Positions 11,047-22,296 of a stretch of 64,000 nucleotides of DNA are shown in pieces (position 1 is the stretch's first letter; each line of letters starts with the position of its first letter). The position numbers and the translations under genes were made by a program. This DNA comes from Pyropia haitanensis. Lineage: Eukaryota > Rhodophyta > Bangiophyceae > Bangiales > Bangiaceae. The stretch covers positions 2,371,090 to 2,435,089 of the forward strand of contig SDUX01000010.1 in the NCBI GenBank assembly GCA_008729055.1. The letters run 5' to 3'. Under the pieces are notes generated by a model. The model ran no database searches. It had not been told where the DNA came from and worked only from the letters and a program-made list of their open reading frames with translations.

Positions 11047-12061
11047 ATGATGAATGGGGACGACACGCCCCTGTCGCCGTCGGCGACCAACCCGCCGCCG
11101 CCGCCGCCTCCGCCCGCCAACCCCTTTTCCAACGAGCCCTACGCGGCCGTGTCGGCCACGGAGATGCGGTCGCTCCCCCGCCCAACGGGTGGGGGTGCCC
11201 CCCCCCCGCCGGTGGTGGCGGCGGCGGCGGCGCCAACCCGTTTGCGCTCTACGAGGGCGACGACGCGGGCGCCGCGTCGGGGGTGTGGGAGGCACCCGCT
11301 GCGGGCCGGCGCTCCGCCCCCCGGCCGTGGCAGCTGCGCTACTACGCGCCCGCCTTTGACGTCACCACCGCCGACGTGGCGCGGCGGCTGGCGTGCGCGT
11401 GCGTGCCGGTGACGCCGCTGCTCGGCTGGGGCGGCGTCGGCGAGGTGGACGCCGCCGGCGGCAACGGGCTGCCCGACCTGTACGGCGCCGTCTGGGTGAC
11501 GACCACCCTCGTGCTGTCGCTGTCCATGGCCAGCGCCGCGTCTGCGTTTTTCCGTGGCGTCTTTCGGCAGCAGGAGGTGACGGGCCTGACGCACGGGGGG
11601 GTGGACGTGCGGGTGCTCGCGTCGGCGGCAGGGCTCGTCTACCCATACGTCTTTCTCGCGCCGCTGGTGTGGCACGCCGTCCGGTGTCTGGTGCCGTCGG
11701 GCGGCGGCGGCGGCGGCGGCGCACTGCCGCTCGACGGCGGGCCGCGGGCGGGGGGCGGCCTCGTCGACGGCGAGGAGGAGGGCCGACCGGGCGTGACGGT
11801 CGGCGTGTGCGTGTACGGGTACAGCATGACGCCGGTGGTGATTGCCGCGTGGGTGTGTACCGTCCCGGTGCGGGCGGTGCAGCTGGGCGCCATGGGCGCC
11901 GCGTTTGCGCTCAGCGCGTGGTTTGTCATGTTCAACCTGTGGCGGGGGGAGGGGGGGGGGGTGGGGGGGGGGGGGCCCGCCTGAGCGTCCGCCTCGCCGC
12001 GGGGCTCGTCCACGGTGGGTTTGGGCTGCTGCTGGTGTGGCTATTTTATTGGCGGCGATGA
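11047..12061 (+). CDS. YIPF1/YIPF2-type Golgi membrane protein (Yip1 domain)
   Basis: A five-pass membrane protein of the Yip1 family, which binds Rab GTPases in the Golgi and early secretory route. The N-terminal cytosolic part has two NPF-type motifs (ANPFSNEP and ANPFALYE). Family landmarks follow: WQLRYYAPAFDVTTADV, LPDLYGAVWV, then helices with VTLSLSM-like, LVYPYVFLAPLVW and VCVYGYSMTPVVIAAWV content, and VPVRAVQLG. A Gly-rich insertion (about 11698-11790) lies between two helices. The reading shifts frame at the C run near 11200 and again in the G runs at 11945-11975. Only after the second shift does the expected last helix appear (AGLVHGGFGLLLVWLFYW), ending at 12061. The literal frames would stop early or begin wrongly. 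The identity rests on motif order, not on a search. Confidence 0.85.
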
Positions 12062-12534
12062 GGTGACGGGGGGGGGGGGGGGCGGGGACGGGGCGTCGCG
12101 GGAGGGCCGCGGCAGAGGGAAGTGGTGCTGGTGGTGGGTCGCCCACAGTACGAGGGGGGGGGGAGGCGTGGCTGCACGGCGCCGGATGGTGCTGCGCACT
12201 CACTACGGGCGCGTCCGGCGTGTGCGCGGCGACAAGCGGATGGCACGGCGGGCGGCGGTTCGCGCCCGCGCTTGCGCGCTTGTTTTCATGCCATGCCGTC
12301 CTATGCGCAGAGGCAGCTGGCCGACCACGAGGCTGTGACCCCATTCCCACTGCCAGAAGCGTAGCCTGCGTAACGAACGATACATCTACGCACTGTGCCC
12401 GCAACGCCACTACCGTCGGCCGGTCCGCCTCTAACGCCGCCGCACTGCACCGCGTGGCCCACCACACCCCACAGAGGGGCGCTCACCACCAATGCCAAAC
12501 GGTCGCGCCCCCCCCTCCCCCCCCTGCCCTGCCA
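12062..12534. other. Convergent intergenic region
   Basis: Between the stop codons of the YIPF gene (+) and the M48 protease (-). It starts with a G run at 12067-12082 and holds no recognisable gene. It presumably contains both 3' untranslated regions. Confidence 0.5.
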
Positions 12535-13875
12535 TCACCCCTCACCCCTCCAGCGGCACCCCCCGGCGGAGGAGTGCGCGGTACTCCCCCCCCCCCCCCA
12601 CCGCATCACCTCGGCGGCACGGACCACCGGCGGCGGGTGGGCCTCGGATCCGAGCCCCCCCAGGACCCCCCCCCCCCCATGCGGCCGCCCAGGCCTCGCC
12701 GCACCTCCTCCGCCTCGGCGGCCTGCGCCAGCCACGCCTCCACCCGCGCCGCCGTCGCGGTACCGTCGCCGCCATCGGCACCTGCCACCCCGGCGCGGGG
12801 GTGGGGCACCCCATAGCGGGCGCCCTCCGCGCCATCGCCCACCCCCCCCGCCAGCTTCATCAACGCCGACGCGACGACCGCCGGGTCCTGCGCGACGAGC
12901 AGCGCCGCGCGGTCGCCGCTGACCTCGGCCGCCCGCGCCCAGCGGCCGAGGAGCCCCGCGCCGAGCGGCCCGCCGCCCGGGAGGAGCGACAGCGGCAGCG
13001 CCGCGGCGCGGCCCGCTCCGAGCGTCACGCCGTGGCCGCAGAGGAGGTGGCCGAGCTCGTGGCCGAGGACGGCCTGCAGCTCCGCGGGGGTGAGCAGCGA
13101 CACCAGGCCGGCGGTCACCACAATCGCCGCCCGACGGGGGGGGGGGAGCGGCGGCCGGCCCCAGCGGGCCCGCCGCGCACGACCGCCGACACGCCCAGTG
13201 CGGCTCGCCGTCGCCGGCGTTGCCGCGGGCTTGGCCGTGGCGGCGGCGTCGAGCTCAACGGCCAGGGTGTACGCGTTGGCCCCCCCCCCGCCGCGGACGT
13301 ACAGCTCCGGCACCGCCGCGGCGGGGATGCCGAGGATGGCCGCCGCCTCGGCGAGCAGCGCCGCCAGCCCCGGCAGCTGCGCCGGCGACACCCGCACCGC
13401 GGCGGTGAGGTTGTCCACGGCGAGCGCGGCGGTCGCGACGCGCAGGCCGCCACGGACCGCGGCGGTCGCCAGCGGCAGCCGCCGCACCGCGTCCGAGGCG
13501 GCGGCGTCCAAGGGGTGCTGGAAGTCCGCCGCGGCCAGCGACGGCAGCCGCACCCGCGGCGGCCGCGCCGCCACCGCCGCCGCCGCTGCTGTGTGGGGGG
13601 GGGGGGGGTGGGAGGCGCAGGGGGGGAGGTGGGCGCAGCGCCCGCCGCGGGTCGACCGGCCGCCGCGCCGCGGTCGCCGCCGCCGGCAGAGGAGAAGGGG
13701 TGCCGCAGCGGCGGCACGCGCCACAGGGCGGCGGGCGCCACCGCCGGGGGGGGGGAAGGTGCGACCGGCCGGGGGGGGGGCGCCGCCGCCGGCGCGCGCC
13801 GCCGACGGCGGCGGCACGGTCCGCGGCGGCGGACGAGACGCCCCAAAGGGGGAGGGGGGGGGCAAAGGCGGCCAT
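12535..13875 (-). CDS. M48-family zinc metalloprotease, plant plastid type
   Basis: A peptidase M48 protein close to a plant chloroplast family. The zinc-binding HELGH motif sits at 13047-13061 within LQAVLGHELGHLLCGHGV. The second ligand region reads AEVSGDRAALLVAQDP, as in the plant proteins. Upstream are DFQHPLDAAASDAVRRLPL and ELYVRGGGGANAYTLAVE, also family blocks. The ATG at 13875 starts MAAFAPPLPLWGVSSAAADR, an acid-poor sequence that fits a plastid transit peptide, but it must change frame once (somewhere in 13580-13790) to reach the conserved part. At the C-terminus the literal frame runs off at 12606. Across the G-rich stretch near 12655-12680 another frame gives EAHPPPVVRAAEVMRW, matching the family ending, and stops at 12535. 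A basic insertion of about 30 residues precedes the helix before HELGH. Confidence 0.83.
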
Positions 13876-15210
13876 GGTCGCGTGGGGAAAGAGGGGGAAG
13901 CAGACGGCGTTGTTGAGCAATAGGGGGGGAAAGGAGGAGGGGGGAGGGGTACACCTTGACCACGGCACTGGTGTCCTTGGGACCGGCGAAAGCGCAGAGG
14001 TGGCGGCGACGGGCAGCGCGGAGCGGTGGTGCGTCTTGACGGCCGCCGAGACCTTGTCCACGCGGGCACGTGCCGCCGCCTCCCCGCGCCGCTATATCTC
14101 CCCTTCGCGAGCACGGAATGGGGTGTCCCACGCCTGGCCTCCTCGGCAAACCGCCTCCACCGCGCGCTCATACAAACGTCTGCGGGGGCGCGTACGATCT
14201 CAAGGCGGATATTTTGTTCTCCCGGATATCTTTGTCATGCACGTTGCCAGCGTGGCCGAGCAACAGATCCGACGCCGCGACCGTACTTTCATTCCTGAAA
14301 AACCATGCGAGCACGTGCAATTTTGCACTTTTTGTTGGCCACACGGCAGTGGCGACGCTCGCGGGGCGACTCACGGATTGGGTGTCGGCGGTGTCCCCCG
14401 AGCGGGGCACTCTAGGATCACGACGCCCCATTGGTGGACTCAGTCTGGAGCGCACGGATGAATCATGTCATCAGGGGCTGTCCAATTCTCCGCCCCCCGG
14501 ACCGCCACGAGATGCCAGTCCATCATGGCACCGTGGCACGCACCTTCCACACTGGTCGCCGCGCGGCGACGGCCGCCCCGCCGCGGCCGCTCATTGGCCA
14601 GTAGAGCAGAGCAGATATTGGCCCGCGCGGGCGTGGGGGGAGGTGGACACGTCGGCGCTTGCGCCCGCCCGGCGCTCTGCTGACTCGCACCGCGGCAAGG
14701 GGAGTAGGGGGGTGAGGCCTGTAGGGGCGTGTTTTGGGGGGGGGCCGTGGATTGCTGCGTCAGAGACCCCCCCTCGGCAGCGTTCCGACGGGTGTGCGCG
14801 CCCAAAGGGGCTGTGGGAGGGGGGGGGGGCGTTGTGGGTTCGCGACGCCACTGCGCGCGAGGAAGGTGCCGCTTTGGTAGCAGCCGCCGTATCCCGCCCG
14901 GTTGGCCCGCGAGCCGTCGCCGTTCCGCTGCCCGCCGGTGCACGGGCACGAGTGGCTGCTTGCTGCCACTGGGACGCACCGCCCGTTGGACCCCGCCGCC
15001 GCCGCCGCCAACGCTGCTGTCGCAGTCGCCGCTGCCGCTGTTGCCGCCGCCGCAGACGCCGAAGCCGACGCTGACGAGGGCTCTTGTCCCCTGACGCCGA
15101 CTTCATCCCCTTCCCCCTCCCGCCCTGACCCCTACCCCGGCCCCCGCCACCTGCCGCCCACCACGACCGCGTCCATCGGCGCCCTCTCTTCCCCTACCCC
15201 ACAACCTGCA
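13876..15210. other. No supported gene
   Basis: This holds the promoter of the M48 gene on one side and of the thioredoxin-like gene on the other. A TATA-like GCTATATCTC lies at about 14090. Bases 14190-14340 are less GC-rich. Frames across 14070-15074 (+) and 14440-15106 (-) have no recognisable content. Confidence 0.5.
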
Positions 15211-15919
15211 ATGGCGGCAGTCTCCATCACCCCACCGTGGCCACCGCGGTCGGCGTTTGTCGTCGCACCCCCGGCGCTAGCGGCGCCGCCGGCAGGCCGC
15301 GGCGGGGGTGGCGGCGGTGCCTGCCGGTGTCGGCCACGCACGGCGGCGACGGCAGTGGCGGCAGTTGGCGACGGCGGCCGCTGGTCGGCGGCGCGTGTTG
15401 CCCACCCCCCCCCTCCCCCCCCCACCGTAGGGGCCGCCTCGTGGGTGGCGTCCGCGGCGGCACCACCGCGCATGACGACGGCGGCGCCTCCCGCGCCACC
15501 TGCGGCGCGCCCCCCCCCCCTCCCCCCCCGAGTCGGGCATCTTCCCCCCCCTGGCGTCATCTGAGGAGGTCGCCGCCGCCGTCGCCGCCGCCGGCGCCGC
15601 CGGCCGGCTGGTCGTCCTCCGCGCGTTTGCCCCCCACTGCCGGTCGTGTCGGACGCTGGGCCCCAAGGTGGGCCGCCTCGCGGGCGTCCTCGAGGCCCCC
15701 CCCGGCACGGGCGTTGATTGGTACGACGTGGACTGCACGGCGCACCCGCGGCTGTGTGCGGAGCTGAACGTCGTGCTGCTGCCGTCGTTTGTGGTGCTCC
15801 GGTCGGGGCGGGGGACGCTGCAGCGATTTTCGACGGGGCCCTTTGGCGTCAAGGTCGTGCAGCAGCGGGTGATGGAAGAGCTGACGCGGTTGGCGCGAGA
15901 GGCGGGAGGGGAGGACTGA
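15211..15919 (+). CDS. Thioredoxin-like protein, probably plastid-targeted
   Basis: A small thioredoxin-fold protein. The ATG at 15211 begins an Ala/Pro/Ser/Arg-rich leader (MAAVSITPPWPPRSAFVV) that suits a transit peptide. Past the C runs at 15510-15555 the frame changes, and the domain reads LVVLRAFAPHCRSCRTLGPK, where CRSC is the redox CxxC motif. Then come DWYDVDCTA, LNVVLLPSFVVL (with the cis-proline of LPS) and a terminal helix, ending at 15919. The tryptophan usual before the first active-site Cys is replaced by His, unlike classical thioredoxins but seen in atypical thioredoxin-like families, so the redox partner cannot be named. The literal frame from 15211 stops at 15564, before the domain. 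Confidence 0.78.
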
Positions 15920-16831
15920 CGGGGCGGCCTGGCCAGGTCGGTGTTGGGGAGGGCGCGGGTTCGGCTGGGGGGGAGGAAGGGATGGGGCGGTTCAGGTGGT
16001 GGGACCCTACCGCGCCGTGGTTCGGTGGTACTGCGTTTTTTGGGGGGGATTGCGTGGGTTGCATGTTTTTTGTTTTTCCTTCTTGGTGAGGCGGTGGTGG
16101 CGGGTGGCTGCGGTGCCTCGCCGGGGCGGTCTGGCACGCTTGGGTGGACGTGGGGGGCGTCGAGCTACCGGACCGACGGCTGTGGCCCGTGGGGAGCCCC
16201 GCTGTCCTGGGGTCCTGGTGTCTGCCGTTTGGTCTTCTTTCGCCCCCTAGGGTGGTGCATGGAGCGTGTTTGTGTACGCGCACGGGGCGCGTGCACTTGT
16301 ATGTGTGTATACGGCTGTCTCTCTCTTGTTTTTTTTTGTCTCTGTGTCAGTGTGCGTGTGTGTTGTGTTGGTTGTGGGTTAGCGCGGCGGCGCCATGCAG
16401 ACTCGGCTGTGCTGGTCGGCCACCCGTCTATTGCGTGCCGTGCGGTCCCGTCCAACACCCTGTACGAACAGTTTTTTCCTTCATCCAAACCAACTGGCTG
16501 TAAACGACGCTACGGCTATATTTTGGGACGGGCCAGGAGGCAGCACCGGCTAGGCGCGCTGTACCGGGGTGCGCTGGCGGCCTCGTTGAGGGTTTCCAAA
16601 CGGGGGGGGAGCGCCCACGCGCGAGACGCACGCGCCCGTCACAGACAGAACCCCCCCCGGCGGAAGAAATGCTGGCACGGCGCATGCCCACGGGTAAGGC
16701 CACGGTACACGGTATGAGGAGTGGAAGGGGCGAGTGACGACAACAAGGAGCCATGACAGCAAGACGCAGACACACACAAGACGGCCAAACCCAGCCCGCG
16801 GGCGCCCCCCCCCCCCTCCCCCCACCCGTGT
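15920..16831. other. Convergent 3' region, T-rich on the + strand
   Basis: Lies between the stops of the thioredoxin-like gene (+) and the kinase (-). The + strand becomes T-rich (16040-16090, 16260-16370, with TTTTTTTTT near 16330), as in the 3' ends of other genes here. No gene is seen. Confidence 0.55.
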
Positions 16832-18880
16832 TCAGCGCTCAAACTGCCGGCTCGACGCACAGCAAAACGCAAAGTTGGCGATGTAGTCCACGTCCATCTC
16901 CCGCTTGCGGGCTTTGAAGACGGGAAAGAGCTTGCCGTCCCCGTACGTCGGCTCGTCCTTGTCCGCGTCCATCTTGACGTGCGCCCACTCGGACAGGTCA
17001 AAGTTGCGGAGCAGCTTCCGGTCATCATCGCTCTTGTTATCCAGAAACACCACCTTGTCATTGAGGCCGCTGGTCGGGCTCGCCACGTCCTTGGCGTCCC
17101 GCGAGCCGTCGCCACGCCCGCTGGTGCCGCTGTCTTGTGACACATTGCGGCTGCTGTCGCCGGCCGCCGAGGACGACGGCGGCTTGGCGTAGGGACCCGT
17201 GAAGAGGCCGCCGCTGTGCTTGCCCTTGCGTGCCGACAGCGCCGCCCAGTCAATGTCTCGGAAGAAGGGGTGCTGCTTGAGGCCCGCAATGCCCGACGAG
17301 CCGCACCCGAGGCGCTTGCTCACGTCTGGCTCCAGCAGGCCTTTGAGGAGAGCTATCGCGTCCGGGGACATGATGTCGTCGAAAAGGGGTACGTCGAAAT
17401 CCTCAAACTGCTTCTTCACCTCGTCAATGTCTTGGGCGTCAAAGGGCGGCCGACCGACCATAATGTGGTAGATGAAGATGCCCAGACACCACACATCGAT
17501 CGACTGGTCATAGCCGCCGGGCTTGAGCATCTCGGGTGCCACGTAGCTGTGCGTGCCGCAGACGGTCTTGGTGCGGCGGAGCCTGCCCTTTTCCCTCCTG
17601 TCAGCTCCTCTTCCGGTGGTCACGGCACCCGATGCCCGGGCCGCCGCGGCCGGGGACGTGGCAAAGAACGTGCCCGCGTCGGGTGAAACGGGGGACGGCG
17701 TGCCCGTGGTGGTCAGCTTGTCGTCCTTGAGGAGCTTGCACAGCCCAAAGTCCGCAATTCGGATGTGGCCTTCCGCGTCCAGGAGGATGTTCTCGGGCTT
17801 GAGGTCCCGGTAGATGATGCCAATCTCGTGCAGCTTCTCCAGCGCCAGCACCACTTCCGCGGCAATGAAACAGGCGCGCTCCTCATCCAGCCCGCCATTG
17901 TTCTGCATGATGTAGAAAAAGATGTCGCCGCCCTCGCAAAACTCCGTGGCCAAGTAGATCTTGGTCTTGGTCTGGAACGCGTACCGCAGCTGCACAAAAC
18001 ACTTGTGACCGTCGGTGAGGCCCATCACCAGCCGCTCGTCAATGGCGTGCCGGTGGCTGCTGCGGCTTTCAAACACAGAGTGCTTCTTCTCAATGGACTT
18101 GAGCGCCAGCTTGGAGCCGGTCTTCATGTCCCGCACCAGGAAGACGCTCCCCGACGCGCCTTTGCCAATCGCCGCAATGACGTTGAAGTCACTGACGCCC
18201 ACGACGCGCACGCCCGCGGTGGTGCTCAGCAGCTCCTCCCACGCGTTGGCAAGGCTGTCCGTCGTGAAACGAAGGTCGATCGACGCCGACTCCCCGTCCT
18301 TGCGCACCCGCACGGTCGTGACGTCCTTGCGCGACACGCGGGTGCCCATGAGCGAAAACAGGCCGACCAGGGAGGTGTAGTTCTCGCTCTCCTGCCACTC
18401 ACCCACCGACGTCTCGTAGAGCAAAATGGTCTCTGCGCGGAGCTCCATCACAAAGCAGTCCCAGCCGCGGAACATGCGGCCGTGCCGCAGCTGCACGGGC
18501 ACTGAGTCGGTCGGCGGGGTGTTGCGCAGCAGCGCGAGCGGGTCAAACGGCACGCCCGCCGACGCGTCGTCATCGTCGCCTTGCAGGGCAAACGAGTGCT
18601 CCCGGTTCTTCCGCATCTGCGCTACGCGGTTGCCCTTGCCCCACCGCAGCTTGCTCGTCGTCAGGTGCCGCCCCGAGCTGTTCTCGCGGCTCCGGCTGGG
18701 CACCCGCGTCAGCGCAGTGCCGGCCCGAATCTTATTCCGGTTCACAAAGCTCCCCATCCCCTTGACCGCCTTGCTGTTATTGAGGCGGATGCGCGGCCGC
18801 GCGTCGGGGGAGCTGAGACCCCCGCTCTCCCCGGCGCTGACAACGCTCGTGCCATCATCATCCCGCTCGCCCTGTACCAT
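16832..18880 (-). CDS. AGC-family serine/threonine protein kinase with N-terminal PH-like region
   Basis: A single exon of 682 residues from the ATG at 18880. Residues 1-120 are a basic, Ser-rich, probably disordered arm. About 125-220 looks like a PH-type domain (VQLRHGRMFRGWDCFVMEL, ILLYETSVGEW, LANAWEELL). The kinase domain starts at about 232: glycine loop GKGASG 239-244, lysine in LALKS (261), YRDLKPEN at 358-365, DFGLCKLL from 377, and APE at 448-450. The activation segment carries about 45-50 extra residues, rich in Ser/Pro/Ala/Arg, between DDKLTTTGTP and the T-loop RTKTVCGTHSY. After HPFFRDIDW comes an AGC-type C-terminal extension with an insertion of about 60 residues. The nearest animal and plant relatives are Akt/S6K-like, but the exact subfamily is not resolved. 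The frame is unbroken. Confidence 0.93.
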   Translation of the reverse strand: MVQGERDDDGTSVVSAGESGGLSSPDARPRIRLNNSKAVKGMGSFVNRNKIRAGTALTRVPSRSRENSSGRHLTTSKLRWGKGNRVAQMRKNREHSFALQGDDDDASAGVPFDPLALLRNTPPTDSVPVQLRHGRMFRGWDCFVMELRAETILLYETSVGEWQESENYTSLVGLFSLMGTRVSRKDVTTVRVRKDGESASIDLRFTTDSLANAWEELLSTTAGVRVVGVSDFNVIAAIGKGASGSVFLVRDMKTGSKLALKSIEKKHSVFESRSSHRHAIDERLVMGLTDGHKCFVQLRYAFQTKTKIYLATEFCEGGDIFFYIMQNNGGLDEERACFIAAEVVLALEKLHEIGIIYRDLKPENILLDAEGHIRIADFGLCKLLKDDKLTTTGTPSPVSPDAGTFFATSPAAAARASGAVTTGRGADRREKGRLRRTKTVCGTHSYVAPEMLKPGGYDQSIDVWCLGIFIYHIMVGRPPFDAQDIDEVKKQFEDFDVPLFDDIMSPDAIALLKGLLEPDVSKRLGCGSSGIAGLKQHPFFRDIDWAALSARKGKHSGGLFTGPYAKPPSSSAAGDSSRNVSQDSGTSGRGDGSRDAKDVASPTSGLNDKVVFLDNKSDDDRKLLRNFDLSEWAHVKMDADKDEPTYGDGKLFPVFKARKREMDVDYIANFAFCCASSRQFER

Positions 18881-21183
18881 GACAAAGGTGTGCGCCAAAC
18901 GGGGTCCGGGGTTGGCAGAGGTCACGCCCGGTGTGAGGGGGGCGGAAGCGTGACACGCTGCAACCTGCCGCTGCTGCCGTCGGGTCCGTCCCGGCCACCG
19001 CTACCGCCGCCGCCGTCCCCGCAAGGACACTCGTCACGACGCCTGCTTCGTAACGCAGCCGACCGTACCTAGACACACGCCGCACCTCCCTAATGTTGCG
19101 CCCCCCAACAACACCACAAGCACCCCCCCTCACCCCCCCCCGTGCCGCCCGCTGCCGCTGCGCAACAAAGCCGATGCCGTCTTCCGCCAACCGTGACGCG
19201 CGCACCCGACGGCACGTGCGCAGGCGGACACACCCGGCAGTCCCCCCCGGCGGTCCCAGCGACCGCCAACCCGAGCTCCGTGACCGCGCGCCACCGCGGT
19301 GGCTACCCCGCCTTGTGCGCGCGGGTGGGGGGGCACCAGACCAGCTGCGGTGCTCACTCCGGCTGCTCTCCCCCCCAACCCCCCCCACCCCCCCGCCGCC
19401 AACCTCGGGGCACACACGTGCCTTCGCGCCTGAAGCACAAGGCAAACCAGCACACAACCAAAGGGAATAAGAAAATTGTGTCACACGGATGACCGGGAAG
19501 AGGGAAGCACTGTGCCACCCCCCGTGCACAAAGCGGCCGAGACGAGACGCAGCAGAGCGCGGGCGGGTCTCGCAGGCACAGGGCGCAGCGGTCAACCGGA
19601 ACGATCCTGGAGCACAGGCGGGTGAGGGGGGGAGGGTGAAGGAAGGGTCGATGAGCTGCTTTAGGTAGGCCCCCCCGCCCTCAGCCCACGCCCGTCCCAC
19701 GCGGCCGAGAAGGCCGCGATAGCAGTCTCCCCCACACGGGCACGACGGGGGGGGGAAGAAAGAGAAGGAGCAGCGCCCTGGAGCAGCCTGCCACAAAGGC
19801 AGCAACCGGCAAGCGGCCCTGCGCCTTCATCTGGGGGTGCAAGGGGCCCCGTGAAGGGTCAGGTACGACGAGGACACAGGGAGCGGGCCTTTGGGGGCGG
19901 GAGAGTCGCCGGGGGAAAAAAGCGAAAAAGTGGCGAGGGAGGGGAGGGGAGGGAGAGGACGGGAGGAGGGAAGTCGAGGCCAGGCACCCAACGTGGTTCC
20001 GCCCCTCCCCTCCGTAGGCAGCCGCTGCCGACGGAAATTTCATGTCGGCCGCTGCGACCGCCGCCGCATCACGCCCAGCGCACCCGCGTCCGTCGGCCAC
20101 CGTCGGGCTGCTCGCTCCGCCCTCTGCCCTCAGCCGCTGCGGTCACGCAGCACGAAGGAAATTATTCGGCGCCGCCGCCGCTTCCGCGACCGTGGCGTAG
20201 ACGACGTCGACAACAGAGACAGGGGCGGTCGGGGGAATGACCATCATCAGGCCATGATGGGCGGCCGCTCGCGCGCGACCGGTTGGACGCAACGGGCGGG
20301 GCTTGGGAGGTGTGACCGGGGTCGTAGCGGCCGTCGTCGTGTACATGTATGTGCGTGAAGGAGGAGCTCGTTCCTGCTTTCCTCAAGCGGTTGGTTGTTC
20401 ATCCTTGTGGCCGCCGATTAATTGTGTCTGGGTCACACATCAAGTACTGTTGACACGTGTGGAATGTACTTGTCCTCGGAGACACGCAGAGTACATACAT
20501 GTCTCGGATGGCTCCCAGTGACTCGGCAGTTTACAAAGCACGGAAGCGCTGCTTGGACCCTGACGCGTGGACTCCACTTATCTTCGAGAATGGCTGCCAG
20601 CGACTGACGGAGCCTCCGCCGCAGACAGTCACCCCACTCTGCCCTCTACAACCGTGCCGTAGCACGACGCAGCAACGAGGATGGAGCATCCATAGGCGTT
20701 CGACTGTTGACAACCACTCCGCAGCCTTTCAAGAAAAAAGAGGTTCGCCGCGGTGAACAGCAGCAGGTCCGGACAGAAACAGAGAGAACAACAGAAACCA
20801 CACGAAGAACAAGCCGAGAAGACAAAATGCCACAAGCGAAGAGAAAAAAGAAAAAGAATGACAAGAGAAAAGCGCAAACCCCGACGCCAGCGTCCACACC
20901 CCATGCAACTGGTGCACAGCAAAGAACAGATACCAGCCGACATCGTGATGACCCCCCCGTCCCCCCCGCCCCACCTCCAACGCCTCACTGCCCTATACGC
21001 GCGCCCACAGCCGTCCTTCAGGTTCACCTAGGCGACCACATCGACGGCGGCCGCAACGACGCCGCGGGCGTCTCCTCCAGACGCCGCCACGCCCGCGTCG
21101 GCGCAGAGCGTGGTCCGCGCCATGCAGCCTGGTTGCCGCCCCGTCGCATAGACGGAGGGGGGCGGCACCCGCCCGGTTCCAGT
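18881..21183. other. Long intergenic region, no supported gene
   Basis: Upstream of the kinase and downstream of the TspO-like gene (both -). Bases 20340-20540 are less GC-rich. Bases 20720-20900 are strongly A-rich on + (T-rich on -), consistent with a T-rich 3' untranslated region of the TspO-like transcript. Two similar blocks, GGATGGCTCCCAGTGACT at about 20505 and GAATGGCTGCCAGCGACT at about 20589, are an imperfect direct repeat of unknown meaning. Confidence 0.5.
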
Positions 21184-22296
21184 TCACCTATCCCCGTCAA
21201 CGGTCACGGTGCTGCCTGCTTCTTGGATTTCCCCGTCACTGCTGTCGGTCCCACACCCTCCAGCCCCGTGTGGCGGTCGCGACGGCCCACGCTGTTGCGG
21301 CGACGGCGGCACATCCGCCGCGGCCCGGGGCGGCCAGTCCGGTGGCCGGCACTGCGACGGCCCGCCCTCGGGCGTCGCGGGGGGCGTCCGACCCGGAGAG
21401 GGCGACGAGTTGTGCAAGTCCCACGAGGCAAGGGGGTCTCGGTCGTCGCGCAGCCCCCCTAACGGTGGGACGGCCGCCGACACCACAGGTGTGACGGGGC
21501 TACAAGCCGCGGGCGCGCCGGGCGCGGGCGCCGATGAGCTGGCGGTGTCGCCGCCAAAGGACGGGGACCGCGCGCAGGACTTGCACCCCCGCCGCAGCAG
21601 CGCAGACACGTCTCGCCGCTCCGCAGGCTCACCGCCACCAAGCGAGGACGGCGGATTCGTTGCTGGGAAGGCGCCCACAATCAGGGGGACCACCTTCTTT
21701 GCGGCCCCGACGGGTGGATTGTTCCGTGCCAAGTAGCCGCTGAGGTAGGTCAAGAACACCAGCCATCCCAAGTACGGAACGAGCAGCGAGGCGGCCAACG
21801 CACTTACCCGCATAAACGCAATGACGCACAGCGCAACGGCAACGCAAGAGGCGCGCATGATGGCGTAGCCAAGCAAGAGCCGGCGCATGCCAAACACGGC
21901 GACCAGCCAGCTCAGCGTGATGACCACCTGCACCAAAAACGCGCCCAGCGCGAGCACCACATCGTCCTCCATCACATCGTCCCCGCCCTCGACGGCCACA
22001 GCGGTGAGCACCAGCCGTGCGGCCCAGCCGCTAGAGGACAGGCACACCACCCAGGCGACGGCGTGAAACGCGGGTGGCGGCGCCGACGGGGACTTGGAGA
22101 GCGCCCGGTGCCACGCACGCGACGGGGGCTCCGTGTATAACAGCAGCGCCAGCGTCACCACCAGCGGAAAGAGCATGGTGACCATCCCGGGGAGGCCGCC
22201 ACCAGGGGGAAGCGACGCGAGAAAGGAGGTAGGCGGGGGGGGGGCGGCGGAGCACACGCCCAGCAGCTCCAACGGGTCCGAGGAGGCAACCTCCAT
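21184..22296 (-). CDS. TspO/MBR-like five-helix membrane protein with long C-terminal tail
   Basis: A 370-residue protein from the ATG at 22296. Residues about 30-210 carry five hydrophobic segments in the pattern of the tryptophan-rich sensory protein/translocator family, which binds tetrapyrroles or sterols in mitochondrial, plastid or ER membranes. The best matches are YTEPPSRAWHRALSKSPSAP followed by PPAFHAVAWVV (family: W-Y-x-L-x-K-P-x-W-x-P-P), and the last helix LLVPYLGWLVFLTYLSGYL with a following ARNNP (family: P-Y-x-x-W-x-x-F-A-x-x-L-N). Several usual tryptophans are replaced, so it is divergent. After ARNNP about 170 residues of Ser/Pro/Gly-rich, partly acidic sequence follow, which typical TspO proteins (about 160-190 residues in total) lack. 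The family call is from motif memory only. Confidence 0.72.
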   Translation of the reverse strand: MEVASSDPLELLGVCSAAPPPPTSFLASLPPGGGLPGMVTMLFPLVVTLALLLYTEPPSRAWHRALSKSPSAPPPAFHAVAWVVCLSSSGWAARLVLTAVAVEGGDDVMEDDVVLALGAFLVQVVITLSWLVAVFGMRRLLLGYAIMRASCVAVALCVIAFMRVSALAASLLVPYLGWLVFLTYLSGYLARNNPPVGAAKKVVPLIVGAFPATNPPSSLGGGEPAERRDVSALLRRGCKSCARSPSFGGDTASSSAPAPGAPAACSPVTPVVSAAVPPLGGLRDDRDPLASWDLHNSSPSPGRTPPATPEGGPSQCRPPDWPPRAAADVPPSPQQRGPSRPPHGAGGCGTDSSDGEIQEAGSTVTVDGDR

